From Boesenbergia rotunda (taxonomy: Eukaryota; Streptophyta; Magnoliopsida; Zingiberales; Zingiberaceae): 64,000 nt of DNA. Below the pieces are notes generated by a model. That model was not told the DNA's origin, searched no databases, and saw only the letters and a list, made by a program, of their open reading frames with translations. Position 1 is the stretch's first letter. The number at the start of each line of letters is the position of its first letter. Where the stretch lies: NCBI GenBank assembly GCA_024364735.1, contig JAGFNQ010010006.1:1-64000 (forward strand). The letters run 5' to 3'. Made by a program: the position numbers and the translations under genes. Below, piece by piece: positions 33,362-45,756 of the stretch.

Positions 33362-34640
33362 ACCCCGGAACCGCCTCCAACAATCGTAAAATGATATTGT
33401 GAAATTGATATAGAATTGATCAATGACATTCCAACCACTATTTCTCATGGAGAGAAGCCGGAGAAATTCAACGGACTTGACTTCAAACGATGACAACAGA
33501 AAATGTTGTTCTATTTGACAACGCTAAACCTCGTACGGTTTATGTGTGAAGACCCACCAACCACTAAGGAAAGTGATTCCAACAATAAGGATGCATGCGA
33601 TGCATGGTCGCATGGAGATTTCCTGTGTTGCAACTATGTTCTCAATGCATTGGATGACATGTTGTATAACGCGTATGGAGACGACAAAATCTCTTAGAGA
33701 ATCACTAGAAAAGAAATACAAAATCGAAAACGCCGGATTGAAGAAATTCATCGTCGGCTGGTTGCTGGCCATGGTAATTAGGAGTGTAATCGAACTGAGC
33801 CGAATAGTATAAGGCTCAAGTTTGGGCTCAGTTTGTTATTTTTAGGGTCGAGCTCGAGTTCGATTCGAACTTTAGTTCTGAAGCTCGAGTTCAGCTCGTA
33901 ATAACCTTAAATAGCTCGAGCTTGGCTCGAGTTCGGCTCGAAAAAAGCTCGTTTAAAAATTAAACAAGGTTAATTTGAGCTAGTTTAAAATAAATAATTA
34001 TAATAATTAATAATATATTATTTTATTTATTATTTATGTGATATTTAATTATATATGTATATATAATAAGATAAACGAGCCTCCTAACAAACACGTTCGC
34101 GAGTCTCTTAACGAACACGTTCGCGAGCCACTTAACGAAGATGTTTGCGAGCTCACAAACCAAATACTGCTAAGCTTGAGCTCGGCTCGATAATGTTTTT
34201 GAGCTCGAAATCGAGCTCAAGCTTGGCTCGTTAACTTAATCGAATGAACTCGAATGAACTATTTTTCGAATCGAAACCCGAATAGCTCATGAGTGGCTTG
34301 GTTCGTTTATACCCCTAACGGTAATTGAGAAACTCCCTTCATTGTGGAAGGATTTCAAAAATTACCTCAGGCATAAGTAAAACGAGATGAGGCTTGAAGA
34401 CCTGATCCTGAGGTTATGAATAGAGGAGGATAATCGAAAGCTATTCAATTCCAAAGGAACGAAGCGGGTTGTTGACGAGATGTCCAACTTGGTTGAGCCG
34501 AATGCTAAGAAGCCGAAGCAATCCAAAAAGAAGGCTCAAGGTAAGAAATTCAGGGGTTCGTGCTACAACTGTGAAAAGTCAGGATAAATGTCCAAGGATT
34601 GTAGATGCCCGAAGAAACCAACCAAGAGTTAGAAGAATGT
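33362..34640 (+). pseudogene. Copia element I gag relic
   Basis: Fragments read as a Copia gag (UBN2-type) protein: EKPEKFNGLDFKR, MLFYLTTLNLVRFMCEDPP, and a decayed zinc-knuckle CYNCEKSG...SKDCR near 34560-34610 in which a stop codon lies before the position of the missing His. Several stops and frameshifts prevent function. A hAT-like MITE splits the gag at 33780-34319. The reading continues on the far side (KLPSLWKDFKNYLRHK) in the expected order. Confidence 0.75.
33780..34319. mobile_element. hAT-like MITE inserted in gag relic
   Basis: About 540 bp flanked by a direct repeat GGTAATT (33773-33779 and 34320-34326), seven matching bases of a likely 8-bp hAT duplication. The ends are inverted: AGGAGTGTAATCGAACTGAG on the left, and GTTAGGGGTATAAACGAACC reading in from the right. 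The interior is full of GAGCTCGAG / GGCTCG motifs around an AT-rich core, and it has no coding capacity. Confidence 0.8.
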
Positions 34641-36336
34641 TGCGAACCATGTCACAACTTCTGATGACAGTCTCCCCGATTTATCGGAACTGGATCTCAC
34701 TGCGGTCATGTTTGAAGCCAACAAGGTGGTGGATAACTCGAAGCAGTGGTGGATCGATACTGGAGCAACATGACATATCTGTTCTGATAAGACGATGTTC
34801 TCTAAGTATACTCCGATAAGTAGAAGAAAACTCTATATGGGTAATTCCACTACATCGCCGATTATCGAACTCAGGAAAGCTATCCTAAAGATGACATCTG
34901 GGTAGGAGTTAGCACTCATTGACGTGCTCCACGTTCCGACATCAAGAAGAACCAAATTTCTGGATCGACACTTGTTAAGGTCGACTTTAGACTAGTGTTC
35001 CAGTCCAATAACTATGTACTTACAAAGAATGGTATCTTCGTATGTAAGAGATACTTAGAACAGAGTCTGTTCAAAATGGTTGTAATGACTGTACACTGTG
35101 AATTTGATGGTAATAAAATAAAAGCTTCCAGCTATATTGTCGAGTGTCTTAATTTATGACATGATCAATTTGGATATGTTAATAATAATACTCTAAAATA
35201 TCTCGTCAAGTTAATTTATTATCAAATGTCAATATTGACGAAACGTACAAATGTGAAGTGTGTGTGGAATCAAAGATGATGAGACTACCTTTTCATTTGG
35301 TCGAAAGGTCAACGACTTTTCTAGAATTGATACATAGTGATCTATGTATTTCCAAATAAAAAGGGAAACGTTCAATGTGATTGCAACAGAAGTTCTAATG
35401 AATAAGACGTTTCTGAACTTAGTTGTCGTAAAATGACTATTAATGATCAAAGTTCAGAGCCACGTCAGAGCAAATGGGCTAGAGTTGAGAAATCATTCAG
35501 GTTAGACTTCTTGACCTTTATGTCAGAAATAGTAAGAAAATTAAGCGAAGCTCTCTCTAGTCCCGACACCCCATTGTGGCAAGAGGCTATCAATAATAAA
35601 ATCGAGTCCATCAAGAATGATCATGCTTGGAAATTAGTGGACCTTCCTACTGGTACTAAACCATTAGGTTGTAAGTGGATACTAAAACGCAAGTATAAAG
35701 CTGATGAATCGATTGACAAGTATAAAGCTAGACTTGTAGCCAAAGTGTTCAAGCAAAAGGAAGGCCTTGACTACTTCGATACCTACTCACCTGTGACAAG
35801 TATTACGTCCATACGAGTGCTGATAGCCATCGCAGCACTATATGCCCTTGAAATATATTAAATGGATGTTAAGACTGCGTTCTTAAATAGTGAGTTAGAA
35901 GAAGAAATCTATATAGAACAATCTGAGGGGTTCGTAGCTCCAAGAAAAGAGGAAAAGGTGTGTCAACTTGTTAATTTGTTATACGAACTTAAACAAGCAC
36001 CTAAATAATGACATGAAAAATTTAACAAAATAATGATGTCAAACGAATTCAAAATTAATGAATGTGACAAATGCATTTATGCCAAAACCACACCTGAAGG
36101 TCATGTAATCGTCTGTCTATACGTAGATAACATGCTTATAATGGGTAGATATCATGAGTACAAAGAGAATATTGACCAACAATTTCAATATGAAAGATAT
36201 GGGTCGAGCAGATGTTATATTAGAAATTAAAATTCTCAGGACATCTGATGGGATAGTTCTGACACAATCCCACTATATAGAGTCGGTATTGAAAAGGTTC
36301 AATGCGTACGATCTTTCTACGGTGAACAGACCTATG
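34641..36336 (+). pseudogene. Copia element I pol relic, first part (protease to RT)
   Basis: Ordered fragments of a Copia polyprotein. A protease active-site region, QWWIDTGAT, lies near 34745 and is followed by a stop. A GAG-pre-integrase remnant (HDQFGYVNNNTLKYL) lies near 35160. Integrase is almost wholly missing. Reverse transcriptase begins at 35433-35861 with LWQEAINNKIESIKND, WKLVDLPTGTKPLGCKWILK and ARLVAKVFKQKEGLDYFDTY, followed by MDVKTAFLN after a stop. The YVDDM box is altered to YVDNM near 36120. The frame breaks repeatedly, and a solo LTR interrupts it at 36337. Confidence 0.85.
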
Positions 36337-37935
36337 TGTTGGATCGAGAGAACCGATAGAGGCGGGGGGGGGGGGGGGGGTGAATATCGGAAAGTGTTCG
36401 GATTTGAAAAGAGAATGCGTAGCGGAAGATTAAAAACAAAAACATGCAAACACAGATATTTTTACTTGGTTCGGAGCCTAGGTTGACTCCTACTCCAAGG
36501 CCCACGGTCGTTGACCATTTACTGCGGGCAATACTATAATCACGTAAAAAACAATTACAGAAATGAAATTACAATTCAAATACAGTACTGAAATTGAGCT
36601 CTTCTTTTTACCGACGTCCGATGTAGATTACTTTTTCCGGAGCAGTAGGACGTCGTCGGCGCTTGTATCTTGAGTCGGGAGGTTGCCGGAGCAGAGCGCG
36701 GAAGCCAAAGAGCATAGAAGCGTTGAAAGAATTTGTTGTCCCAAGCCTCAGGGTCGAGGGCCCTTTTATAGGCCCTGGGGGCGCCCGGAACATCGGGGGC
36801 GCCCCCCAACGTGTCGGCCGATCCACCTTTCCCTCGGTCAACTTCTGATCCCTTCAAACTCGGGATCACATCTTGACCGGGGCGCCCGGGACGCTGGGGG
36901 CGCCCGGGACGCTGGGGGCGCCCGGGTTGACCGGGTCAAATCTTATCCCTTTGGCTTGGCTGGCTTCTCTTCGTAGGCTTACACTGGGGGCGCCCGGAGC
37001 GCTGGGGGCGCCCGGGAGCAGCGGGGGCGCCCGGGAGCACGGGGGCACCCGGGAGATGAGCTGTCGAAGCCTGCCTTTGTTTTGTGTGTTTTGTGTTCAC
37101 CTTGGGGGCACCCGGGATACTCCGGGCGCCCTGGTCAGCTGTTGCCTCATTCCTTTGAGGCTCTCTGAGCTGCAGACACTCGTTCCTTCGGTCCTGCATC
37201 CAGGGTTAGTCCAAAACACCATAAAACAATAAGATGTTAGTTTATACAGTCTTAGCTGTCTTGGTTCTGACTTTGGGTCTCCAAAATGGAGCCCTAGGTC
37301 GAACCGACGCCTACTGTTCCCTCGACGGGGAACACGTCCTCACCTATTCCTCTCGGGAGAATGTACCTGATGCCAACCGCTCCTCTGGTTAGACTTTTGC
37401 CTGGCGGTCCTTTGCCAGGTCTTGGATACCGAGCTGTCCTTCGCCTGGTGCCTAGCATTCCTTCGCTAGGGCTTTAGTCCCAAGCTGTCCTTTGCCTGGC
37501 GCCTAGCAGTCCTTCGCTAGGGCTTCAGTACCCTGGCATTCCTTCGCCAGTGCCTAGCAGTCCTTCGCTAGGGCTTTATATCCTGGCATTCCTTCGCCAG
37601 GTGCCTAGCAGTCCTTCGCTAGGGCTTTGTTTCCTGGCAGCCCTTCGCCAGGTGCCTAGCAGCCCTTCGCTAGGACTTTGTTTCCTGACAGCCCTTCGCC
37701 AGGTGCCTAGCAGTCCTTCGCTAGGACTTTGTATCCTGGCATTCCTTCGCCAGGTGCCTAGCAGTCCTTCGCTAGGGCTTTGTTTCCTGGCAGCCCTTCG
37801 CCAGGTGCCTAGCAGCCCTTCGCTAGGACTTTTCCTGCACACTTGAGTAACATTGTTAGAACACCAATAATACTTAACTTTGAACCCTTTGCCAATATCA
37901 AAACAAGGTTCGATATGGTGTTTCCTGCACCAACA
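36337..37935 (-). mobile_element. Solo LTR, GC-rich Sirevirus-like family, TSD CTATG
   Basis: 1599 bp from TGTTGGATCGAG to GCACCAACA, flanked by CTATG (36332-36336 and 37936-37940). In plus-strand order it holds a 17-base poly-G run (36364-36380), the complement of the CATTCACCCCCC tract near the 3' end of Sirevirus LTRs. It is followed by CAAGGCCCACGGTCGTTG, GACGTCGTCGGCG, a TTTTATAGG box (minus-strand TATA-like), GGGCGCCC arrays at 36775-37130, and a CTTCGCTAGG/CTTCGCCAGG minisatellite at about 37430-37835. It cuts the RT/RNase H region of Copia element I. Confidence 0.93.
36364..36380. repeat. Poly-G tract of 17 bases
   Basis: Homopolymer inside the LTR. Shorter G or C runs lie at the same place in the other family members (24270s, 46388, 50526). 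Its exact length is likely to be unreliable in sequencing. Confidence 0.9.
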
Positions 37936-38650
37936 CTATGGATATAAGTCAACACTTAGCGAAAAATCATGGTGAGCCCATATTGCAATTGAAATATTCA
38001 TGGACAATAGACAGCTTGATGTATCTATCAAACTACACACGTCCGGATATTGCCTGTGCGGTCAACAAGCTGAGTCGTTTTACGAGTAATCCAAACGACA
38101 CCCATTGAAAAACACTGATGTGAGTTTTTAGATATTTAAAATATACTATGAACTACAGATTACATTACGGAAGATATCCCGCTGTCTTAGAGGGATACTG
38201 TGATGCTAATTGGATATCAAATATAAAAGATTCCAAATCCACTAATAGATATGTATTCATGATCGGTGGGGCAGTGGTATCTTGGAAGTCCACTAAGCAA
38301 ACATGCATTGCTCGGTCAACTATGAAATCCAAGTTTATAGCACTAGACAAAGCAGCTGAATGGCTGTGAAACTTCTTAGAAGATATTTCGAGCTAGATGA
38401 AACCTGTGCTCGCTGTACATATACACTGTGATAGTCAATCAACAATTGAAAGGCACAGATTAGTATGTATAATGGTAAGTCACGACATATACATCGTTGA
38501 CACAATACCATTAAGCAGTTGATCTCGAATAGAGTGATTGCAATCGAATATGTTAAGTCCAAAGATAATTTAGTAGATCCTCTTACGAAGGGGCTAAGTC
38601 AAGATCAAGTATACTGCTCATCGAGAGAAATGAGATTAAAAATCTACAAC
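37936..38650 (+). pseudogene. Copia element I pol relic, second part (RNase H)
   Basis: Continues the polyprotein after the solo LTR: SLMYLSNYTRPDIACAVNKL, then GYCDANWISNIKDSKST, VSWKSTKQTCIARSTMKSKF and IDHQIADLLTK-like remnants near 38570-38600 (DNLVDPLTKGL). These are the conserved Copia RNase H landmarks, in order and with several stops. The Asp of the first catalytic motif (YCDAN) is visible. Confidence 0.82.
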
Positions 38651-39207
38651 TGAAATGACTGTAGCAGTAACCCAACCTTATTGACTGGAGATCCCAAGAT
38701 CTTGGTTCAAAGGCGCAACGAAGTTATAGAAGTTGTGTTACAACACATGAGATATATTATCTCTATCCCAATCCTAGGATGAACATGCGCTGTCCTATTA
38801 CATGTAGTGAGGTTAAGCTTATACTTTTAATAATTTCTATACCTTTGTAAGGGGGAGTATGATAGGATACTCTTGATAGAAGTGTCACCTATGTGAGTGT
38901 GAAGATAGGTCGCTTCAATGAAATACTCATGAATCCAAGATGGTATCCATGACCAAAATGGAACCAACCATGAAAATCAAAAGTAGGTGAGATAAGTCCC
39001 TATGTGGGTGTTAATTGTCTTAGTATACACAAATAACTAAGCAGTTTAAGACATCACGTTCACTGCTCAGCTTAGTATGCTCGATAACATTCTACTATGA
39101 AAGGTTCAAAGCCACAAGCTACCTCTTCCGATGCATTGAATTATCGATTGGACTCTTGTAAAGTGTCAACATGCATACACACATTAATTTCCATTCATGT
39201 GGGGAAT
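38651..39207 (+). other. Copia element I 3' untranslated stretch with polypurine tract
   Basis: No coding content. It ends in ATGTGGGGAAT (39197-39207) directly before the 3' LTR, which is the expected position of the plus-strand primer. Confidence 0.65.
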
Positions 39208-40142
39208 TGTTGGATATTTAGGTCTTAAAAAAAGATCAAATACGATTTTTGCAAAGGAAAATCAAGGTGCCATCAATCAATAAAAGTCATATTTGACTTC
39301 AAAATTGAAATCTACGTTTCACGTAGATAAATCTAGACTATTAATTTGCTCAAAACCGATTACGAGTGAATGATAAATTAATTGTTTAATGTCAACCTAA
39401 AATTGGCAGAGAAGGAAGTAGATGGGAAATAGTCCCACATCTGAAATTTCTGAAGGTGCTTGCTTTCGTATATGTGTTCCTGTGTTAGTGGAATTAATAA
39501 AGAAAAACATAGGTGGTCTCTTCTCACAGGCGATCAGGTGCCCGCACCTGCGAGCCCGCCACTCGCCACGCCCGCACGCGCACGCGTACACAATGGGCAC
39601 TTTGTTTGCGCACCTTGCACTTTGCACGTACGCAATGCCTATGTGGCACTAAGGTGACATGACAGTGCCTATGTGGCACTCAAGTAGGAGGAGGGGACTG
39701 CTAACTGAGCGAACGAATAACAACCGTTGGATCTAAGAGGGGTGCTGGATCGCAAGTGATGCGATTTAGAGCGTTGATTGCGAAGAGTAGCGATCTGACT
39801 GTTGGTGATGAGACATAATCTGAAACGTTAGATCGAATCTATCGACTAAGATTGAAGGGGGATTTGAAGGGTTATAACCATCCAGATCTAATGGATGAGA
39901 TCAAAGGGATTTCTAAAGGGTTATAACCCTTCAGATCGAATGGTCCAAATCAATCTTAAACCAAAGGTCACACCCACTCACCAAAGGTCACACCCTCTCC
40001 TATTTCGAGACATCATCATTGTATCTTGGAAAATGAATTGCTGCTATCCGTGAGCACCTGTAGAAGAGAAATATCATTGTATGGAGATAGTGTCGACACT
40101 AGGCTCAACTATATCATATCAGTTTGCATCCTCCTTGCAGCA
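39208..40142 (+). repeat. 3' LTR of decayed Copia element I
   Basis: Begins TGTTGGATATTTAGG and aligns with the 5' LTR at 31896-33361, lacking one copy of its internal ~300-bp duplication and other segments. The flanking 5-mers (ACACC before 31896, ACCCC after 40142) agree in four of five positions, compatible with an eroded target duplication. Confidence 0.78.
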
Positions 40143-40287
40143 ACCCCCCCCCACATTAGCTACTACCAATATCTAAATAAAACAACTAAATCAAACCTAG
40201 CTCCACTGTAGACCGGGTAACGAACCAAACCTCTAACTAAATCATCCCCCTTAACCCAATCCAACCGTGGATCAATTTCCATATTAT

Positions 40288-41270
40288 TGTTAAGATGTAT
40301 ACTAAAAGTCTAGCTTTTGTATGGACATCTATTTTGGAATAAGAATCACTAGTCATTGTTTGCATTTTATATTTGTTATATATGCTATTGTCTATTACTT
40401 TACATTATAAATAACATGGTGTGTGATGTCACACAGAAGATCATATTATTAGTTCCTAGTAAAGTATAAGTAGTGGCTCACAACCGAGATGGATTTGGAT
40501 AAACTATTGGAATGGTTGTAGTGTAATTTGGTGTTAGTCTATCTTGACTATATAATTACACTAGTGCACTTTGTGTGTATTGAGCAGGACCGATTAGAGG
40601 TGATTCGATTTAGGTTGACTATATAATCGAATTAGACCTCTGTTATTATGATATACATGCTCTTAATCCCGATATAATAACGGGCACATGTACTTAATAT
40701 TTATTTCTTTAATTTACTAATGGGAGAGATTTATTTATTAAATCAATAGACTCGGTAAATTAGGAAATAATATTATTTACATGGTGTGCCGTTGATTATA
40801 GAAGAAAATCGTATCCTATATATTAGGATGATGATGCCCTCTTGAGGAGCTCATAAAGTTTATCATGTAAATCCTGCAGGTGGACTTAGTCTGACATGAT
40901 AATAAGGTTGAGTGGTACTACTCATGAAGTTAGATATTAATTAATTAAATTGTCAGTAATTTAATTAATTAATAGACATGCGATATCTTAAACACAGGAA
41001 GATTATGTACATATAATATAGTGGAGCCCATATTTAATTATAGGGTTGGTGCGGTAGTTCAATGATAACCCATTAGTGGAGTGAGTTATCATTAATGGGT
41101 CGGGTTTAGAATCCATTAGGAGACCAAAACTAACTCCTCCTCATGGTCCCTTTTATAGCCTATATATTCCTCATGAGTCATGAGACCAAGGCCCCAAAAA
41201 TTAACCACAACCTTTCTATTTTCCTCTCCTTTTCTCTCTCTCTCTCTCCTAGGATTGGAGGCGCCGGCGG
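40288..41270 (+). repeat. 5' LTR of decayed Copia element II
   Basis: Begins TGTTAAGATGTATACTAAAAG and reads like a Copia LTR of the type whose leader contains long AT-rich segments (AATTAATTAATAGACATGCG). A CT-rich tract (CTCTCTCTCTCTCTCC) lies near its end. The right border is not sharp: no primer-binding site follows, and the sequence passes almost directly into pol, which implies an internal deletion. Confidence 0.65.
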
Positions 41271-41297
41271 TGATAACCCATTAGTTGAGTTGGACCT

Positions 41298-43670
41298 TTG
41301 GGTCATATTAAGTTGAGTTGGCTCATATTAAGATGGAAGTCCTTCGAAAATGTTCTGGTGTGTTGGTTGGCTCATATTAAGTTGAGTAGAATTCAAAGGT
41401 TGATAGCCGATGGACCTTTGGGTTCATTGGTGGTGGAAGACTTCTCAACTTGCGAATCTTGCTTGGAAGGTAAAATGACCAAGAGGCCTTTTAAGGCCAA
41501 GGGGTATAGAGCAAAAGATGTGTTGGAGTTGGTTCATTCTGATTTGTGTGGTCCTATGTCTATTCAGGCAAGAGGTGGTTTTGAATATTTCGTCTTATTT
41601 ATAGACGACTATTCAAGGTATCGATACATTTACTTGATGCACCATAAGTTTGAGTGCTTTGACTGGTTCAAAGAATTCAAGGCTGATGTGGAGAAACGTC
41701 AAGGTAAAAGTATCAAGACACTACAGTCTGATCGTGGTGGTGAGTACCTCTTGGGAGAGTTTAGGAGTTACTTATCAGAGGCTGGGATTCAATCCCAATT
41801 GTCTGCACCTGGTACACCCCAACAGAACGGTGTGGCAGAGCGAAGGAATAGGACTCTTATAGAGATGGTTAGATCGATGATGAGTTATTCGGAGTTACCG
41901 AATTCATTTTGGGTATATGCTCTGGAAACAACAGTGTACATTCTGAACTTGGTACCTTCTAAATCAATACCCTCTACTCCCACAGAATTGTGGACTGGGC
42001 GTAAACCTAATCTGAGACATATTCGGATTTGGGGTAGACCAGCACATGTGCTGAAGGGAGATGCTGATAAGTTGGAATCTCGTACAGAAGTACGCTTGTT
42101 TGTAGGCTATACTAGAGGAACGAAAGGTGGTTTATTTTATAGTCCTAAAGATCAGAAGGTCATCATTAGCACGAATGCCCGATTTTTAGAGGAGGACTAG
42201 GTAATGAACCACAAGCCCATGAACAAGATTGTTCTAGAGGAAGTGAGAGGGGAAGTTCCTACTTCAGTACCAACGGTACAGGAGGACATACCACAAGTGA
42301 CTGCACCGAGTGTCATAGAGGATCACAGGTTGTACCTCGTCGTAATGGGAGGGTTGTTAGACAACCTGACAGATTCATGTTCTTGGGAGAGTCTTCGGAC
42401 TGAGTCCCTGGTGAACATGAACCTAATCCTTGGACCTATGACGAGGCACTCTAAGATAGAGATGCGGTATCTTGGCAAAAGGCGATGAATTTTAAGATAG
42501 AATCTATGGATTCTAATCAAGTCTGGGAGCTAGTAGAACCACGTGATGGTGTAAAAGCCAATGGATGCAAGTGGATCTATAAAAGAAAGAGATGATCAGA
42601 CGGGAAGGTCTCTTTAAGCAAGGCTTGTTGCGAAGGGGTATACTTAGAAAAAGGGTATTAATTATGAGGAGACCTTTTTGCCGGTAGTCATGCGTAAGTC
42701 TATCCAGATTCTCTTGTCTATTGCCGCTCATATGGATTAAGAAGTTTGACAGATGGATGTCAAGACGGCTTTCCTTAATGAAAGTCTTGAGGAAAACATC
42801 TATATGAAGCAACCAGAGGGATTCATTGCAAAAGGCAAAAAGCATTTTGTGTGCAAGCTTAATCGGTCCATTTATGGATTGAACCAAGCTTCAAGATCTT
42901 GGAACATCCGGTTTGATGAGGTAACCCAGTCTTATGGATTCATACAAAGTCCGGATGAGTCTTGTGTATACAAGAGATGTGACGGAAACATAGTGGTATT
43001 TCTTGTATTTTACGTAGATGACATTTTGCTCATTGGCAACAATGTCAAAGTGTTGTCAAATGTAAGGGTATGGTTGTCCAAATAGTTTGATATGAAGGAC
43101 TTGGGAGAAGCTGGGAACATCCTTGGGATCAAAGTTGTAAGGGATCGCAAGAAAAGGATATTTTGCTTATCTCAAGCTTCATACATTGACATTATCCTAG
43201 CTCGTTTTAGGATGAAAAACTCCAAGAAGGGTTTTTCTACCTTTTTGGCATAGAGTACCTTTATCTAGGGAGATGTGTTCTAAAACATCAAAGGAGATAG
43301 AGGAGATAAAGGCAGTTCCTTATGCCTCGGTTGTAGGAAGTCTCATGTATGATATGTTATGTACGAGACCGGATATCTATTTTGCTGTGGGCATGATTAG
43401 CAGATATCAAAGTAATCTAGGACAAGAACTTTGGACTGCGGTAAAGCATATATTAATGTACCTGAAAAGGAGTATAGATTATATGCTAGTTTACCAGTAA
43501 GATCAATTATTCCCTGTGGGTTACACGGATTTTGATTTCCAATCAGATAGGGATAAGAGTAAGTCTACCTCAGGTTATGTGTTTACTTTGGGAGGTGGAG
43601 CCATAGTATGGAGGAGTATCAAGAAGAAATGCGTTGCGGACTCCACCATGGAAGTTGAGTATGTGGCAAC
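41298..43670 (+). pseudogene. Copia element II pol relic (integrase, RT, RNase H)
   Basis: The longest intact piece (41298-42200, 300 codons) is integrase. After a GAG-pre remnant (RIQRLIADGPLGSL, TCESCLEGKMTKRPF) come LELVHSDLCGP, FIDDYSRY, TLQSDRGGEYL and TPQQNGVAERRNRTL, the D,D,E core with its usual landmarks. A stop at 42198 and several frameshifts follow. RT is seen as KWIYKRK, QMDVKTAFLNESLEENIYMKQPEG (broken) and FYVDDILLIGNN near 43010-43045. RNase H pieces (GSLMYDMLCTRPDIYFAVG, a relic of CVADSTMEVEYVA) end at 43670, where another LTR begins. Gag and protease are absent. The start shows a local triplication of GGCTCATATTAAGTTGAG at 41295-41390. Confidence 0.87.
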
Positions 43671-45696
43671 TGTTGATGCAGTCTGACCCGATTGTTGTTT
43701 TGGTGTTGACACCGATTTAAGTTTGGTTGAGTAAATGCGTATTAAGTCTTGGTCAGGGATTGGACACGAAGTGAAGGAAATCCTAGTGAGTGAAGCTAGG
43801 TGAACGAAACCCCGGTGAGTGAAGCCGGGTGATGGAAACCCTGGTGAGTGAAGCCGGGTCCCGGTGAAGCCGGTTCCTGGTGAGTGAAGCCGAGTGATGG
43901 AAACCCGGTGAGTGAAGCCGGGTCCTGGTGAGTAAAGCCGGGTGATGGAAACCCCGGTGAGGGAAGCCGGGCCCCGGTTAGTGAAGTCGGGTGATGGAAA
44001 CCTCGGTGAGTGAAGTCGGGTCCTGGTGAGTGAAGCCAGGTGACGGAAACCTCGGTGAGTGATGCCGAGTCCCGGTGAGTGAAGCCGGGTGATGGAAACC
44101 CCGGTGAGTGAAGCCGGGTCCTAGTGAGTGAAGCTAGGTGAAGGAAATCCTGGTGAGTGAAGCCGGGTCATAGCGAGTGAAGCTAGGTGACGGAAACCCC
44201 GGTGAGTGAAGCCAGGTCCTAGTGAGTGAAGCTAGGTTGAACAAAGTCCTGGTGAGTGAAGCCAGACATGAAGTCTTAGTCCGGGGGACTGAGCATGAGT
44301 CAGCCAAGTGGCTGGATCGTTCTGGAGTCCGATCAGAGGTTGGCACGAGCTCCCTTGTTAATAGATCGGTCTGGTGACCGATCCAGGGAGTCTGATCGTT
44401 CTGGTGAACGATCAGAGAGAGATCAGAAAGTTTCTATTTGGCTTCTGATCGTTCTGGTGAACGATCAGAGAGAGATCAGAAAGTTTCTATTTGGCTTCTG
44501 ATCGTTCTGGTGAACGATCAGAGAGAGATCAGTAGGGTCTGGAGAAAACCCTGATCGGTCAAGGTGACCGATCAGGATCCTCCTGGACGATCAGGATGGG
44601 TCCTGATCGGTCCAGAGGTGACCTGATCGGTCACTGTGACCGATCAGGGCACAACCTGTTCGGTCAGGTGACCGATCAGGTCAAGGAACCTGCGGGTTGT
44701 GGCTTGAAATCTCGGTAAGCTGGTGGATCGGTCTGGTGACCGATCCTCGATCCCTGATCGGTCAGTGTGATCATTCACAGAGTCACTGGATCGATCAGGT
44801 AGGAGCCTGATCAGATCTGGACTTCACTGATCAGTCTGAGTGACCAATCAGTGTCTGAACTTTAATTTGAAAACGTTGTCAAACTTCTGATAACGCTCTG
44901 AATTGCTTCTGATTTCTCTGTTACACTACTGATTTACTTTTGATTTGCTGTGCTAAGCCTCTGTTGAGTGTGCAGGTGAGACAGGGATGACTCAAACCAA
45001 GAAGGAGGAGCAATTGGCGACTTTCGCTTCGGTCAAGTTTGTCTGTTTTCCCTTCGCAGGTTTCAACGGCTTCTGGCGCGGCTGGGGACTGACCGAGGCT
45101 TAGCCGAAGAGGTCTTCAGTGAACTGAGCGCTCTGTGAAGGTCAGTGGGTCAGGTTGTGGTTCAGTGGGTGCTAACGAAGCTGTACGATGAGCAGGAAGA
45201 TGTTTAAGAGGGAGAGGCTGACGATGCAGACAGAAAAAAAAGAAAAAAATAGAAAAACAAGCGAAGGGTTTTGCGAGGTTTTGGCTGTGTGATTGTTGTG
45301 CTGTCTGAGATTTGTTTCTTCCTCCTTGAAGCTTCCTACTGCATCTATTGTTTGTGAGTTTCTTATCGTGTCTCTGTGTATATTCTCATATCATCTTGAG
45401 ACTATTTGTGGAGAGGTTACTCCACCGAGAAGGAGGTTTCGATTATCCGGATTTTTGGTGCTTGATCTGCCGACGATCAACGGATCACCCACCTCACGGG
45501 CACGCCAAGGAGTAGGGGCAAGTTATCCCCGAACCTTGTACATCCTTGAGTTAGCGCTGGTTTGTTCTCTGTTGTTTCTTTCTGTCTATGTTTTGCTTCC
45601 GCTGCTAAACCTAATCGCAGAAAGATTTCAAAAGAGCGAGATGTTTGTGTGTCTGGCAATTCACACCCCTACTCTCTAGCCATCCAAGGTCTAACA
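43671..45696 (+). repeat. 5' LTR of Sirevirus-like element III
   Basis: 2026 bp from TGTTGATGCAGTCTGAC to GGTCTAACA. It is followed after AG by the primer-binding site TGGTATCAGAGC. It contains a GTGAGTGAAGCCGGGT minisatellite (43750-44260), a cluster of GATCGGTC/GACCGATC palindromes (44330-44830), and ATTCACACCCCTACTCTCTAGC near its end. The same start is repeated at 49643 behind a polypurine tract, which proves the LTR pair. It inserted into the RNase H region of Copia element II after GCAAC. Confidence 0.9.
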
Positions 45697-45698
45697 AG

Positions 45699-45710
45699 TG
45701 GTATCAGAGC
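45699..45710 (+). other. Primer-binding site (initiator tRNA-Met type)
   Basis: TGGTATCAGAGC, two bases after the LTR end. This is the standard plant retrotransposon site complementary to initiator tRNA-Met. Confidence 0.93.
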
Positions 45711-45756
45711 ATGGGGCTCTTGCCAACGGTTTAACATCCGAAGAGCTTACAACAAT

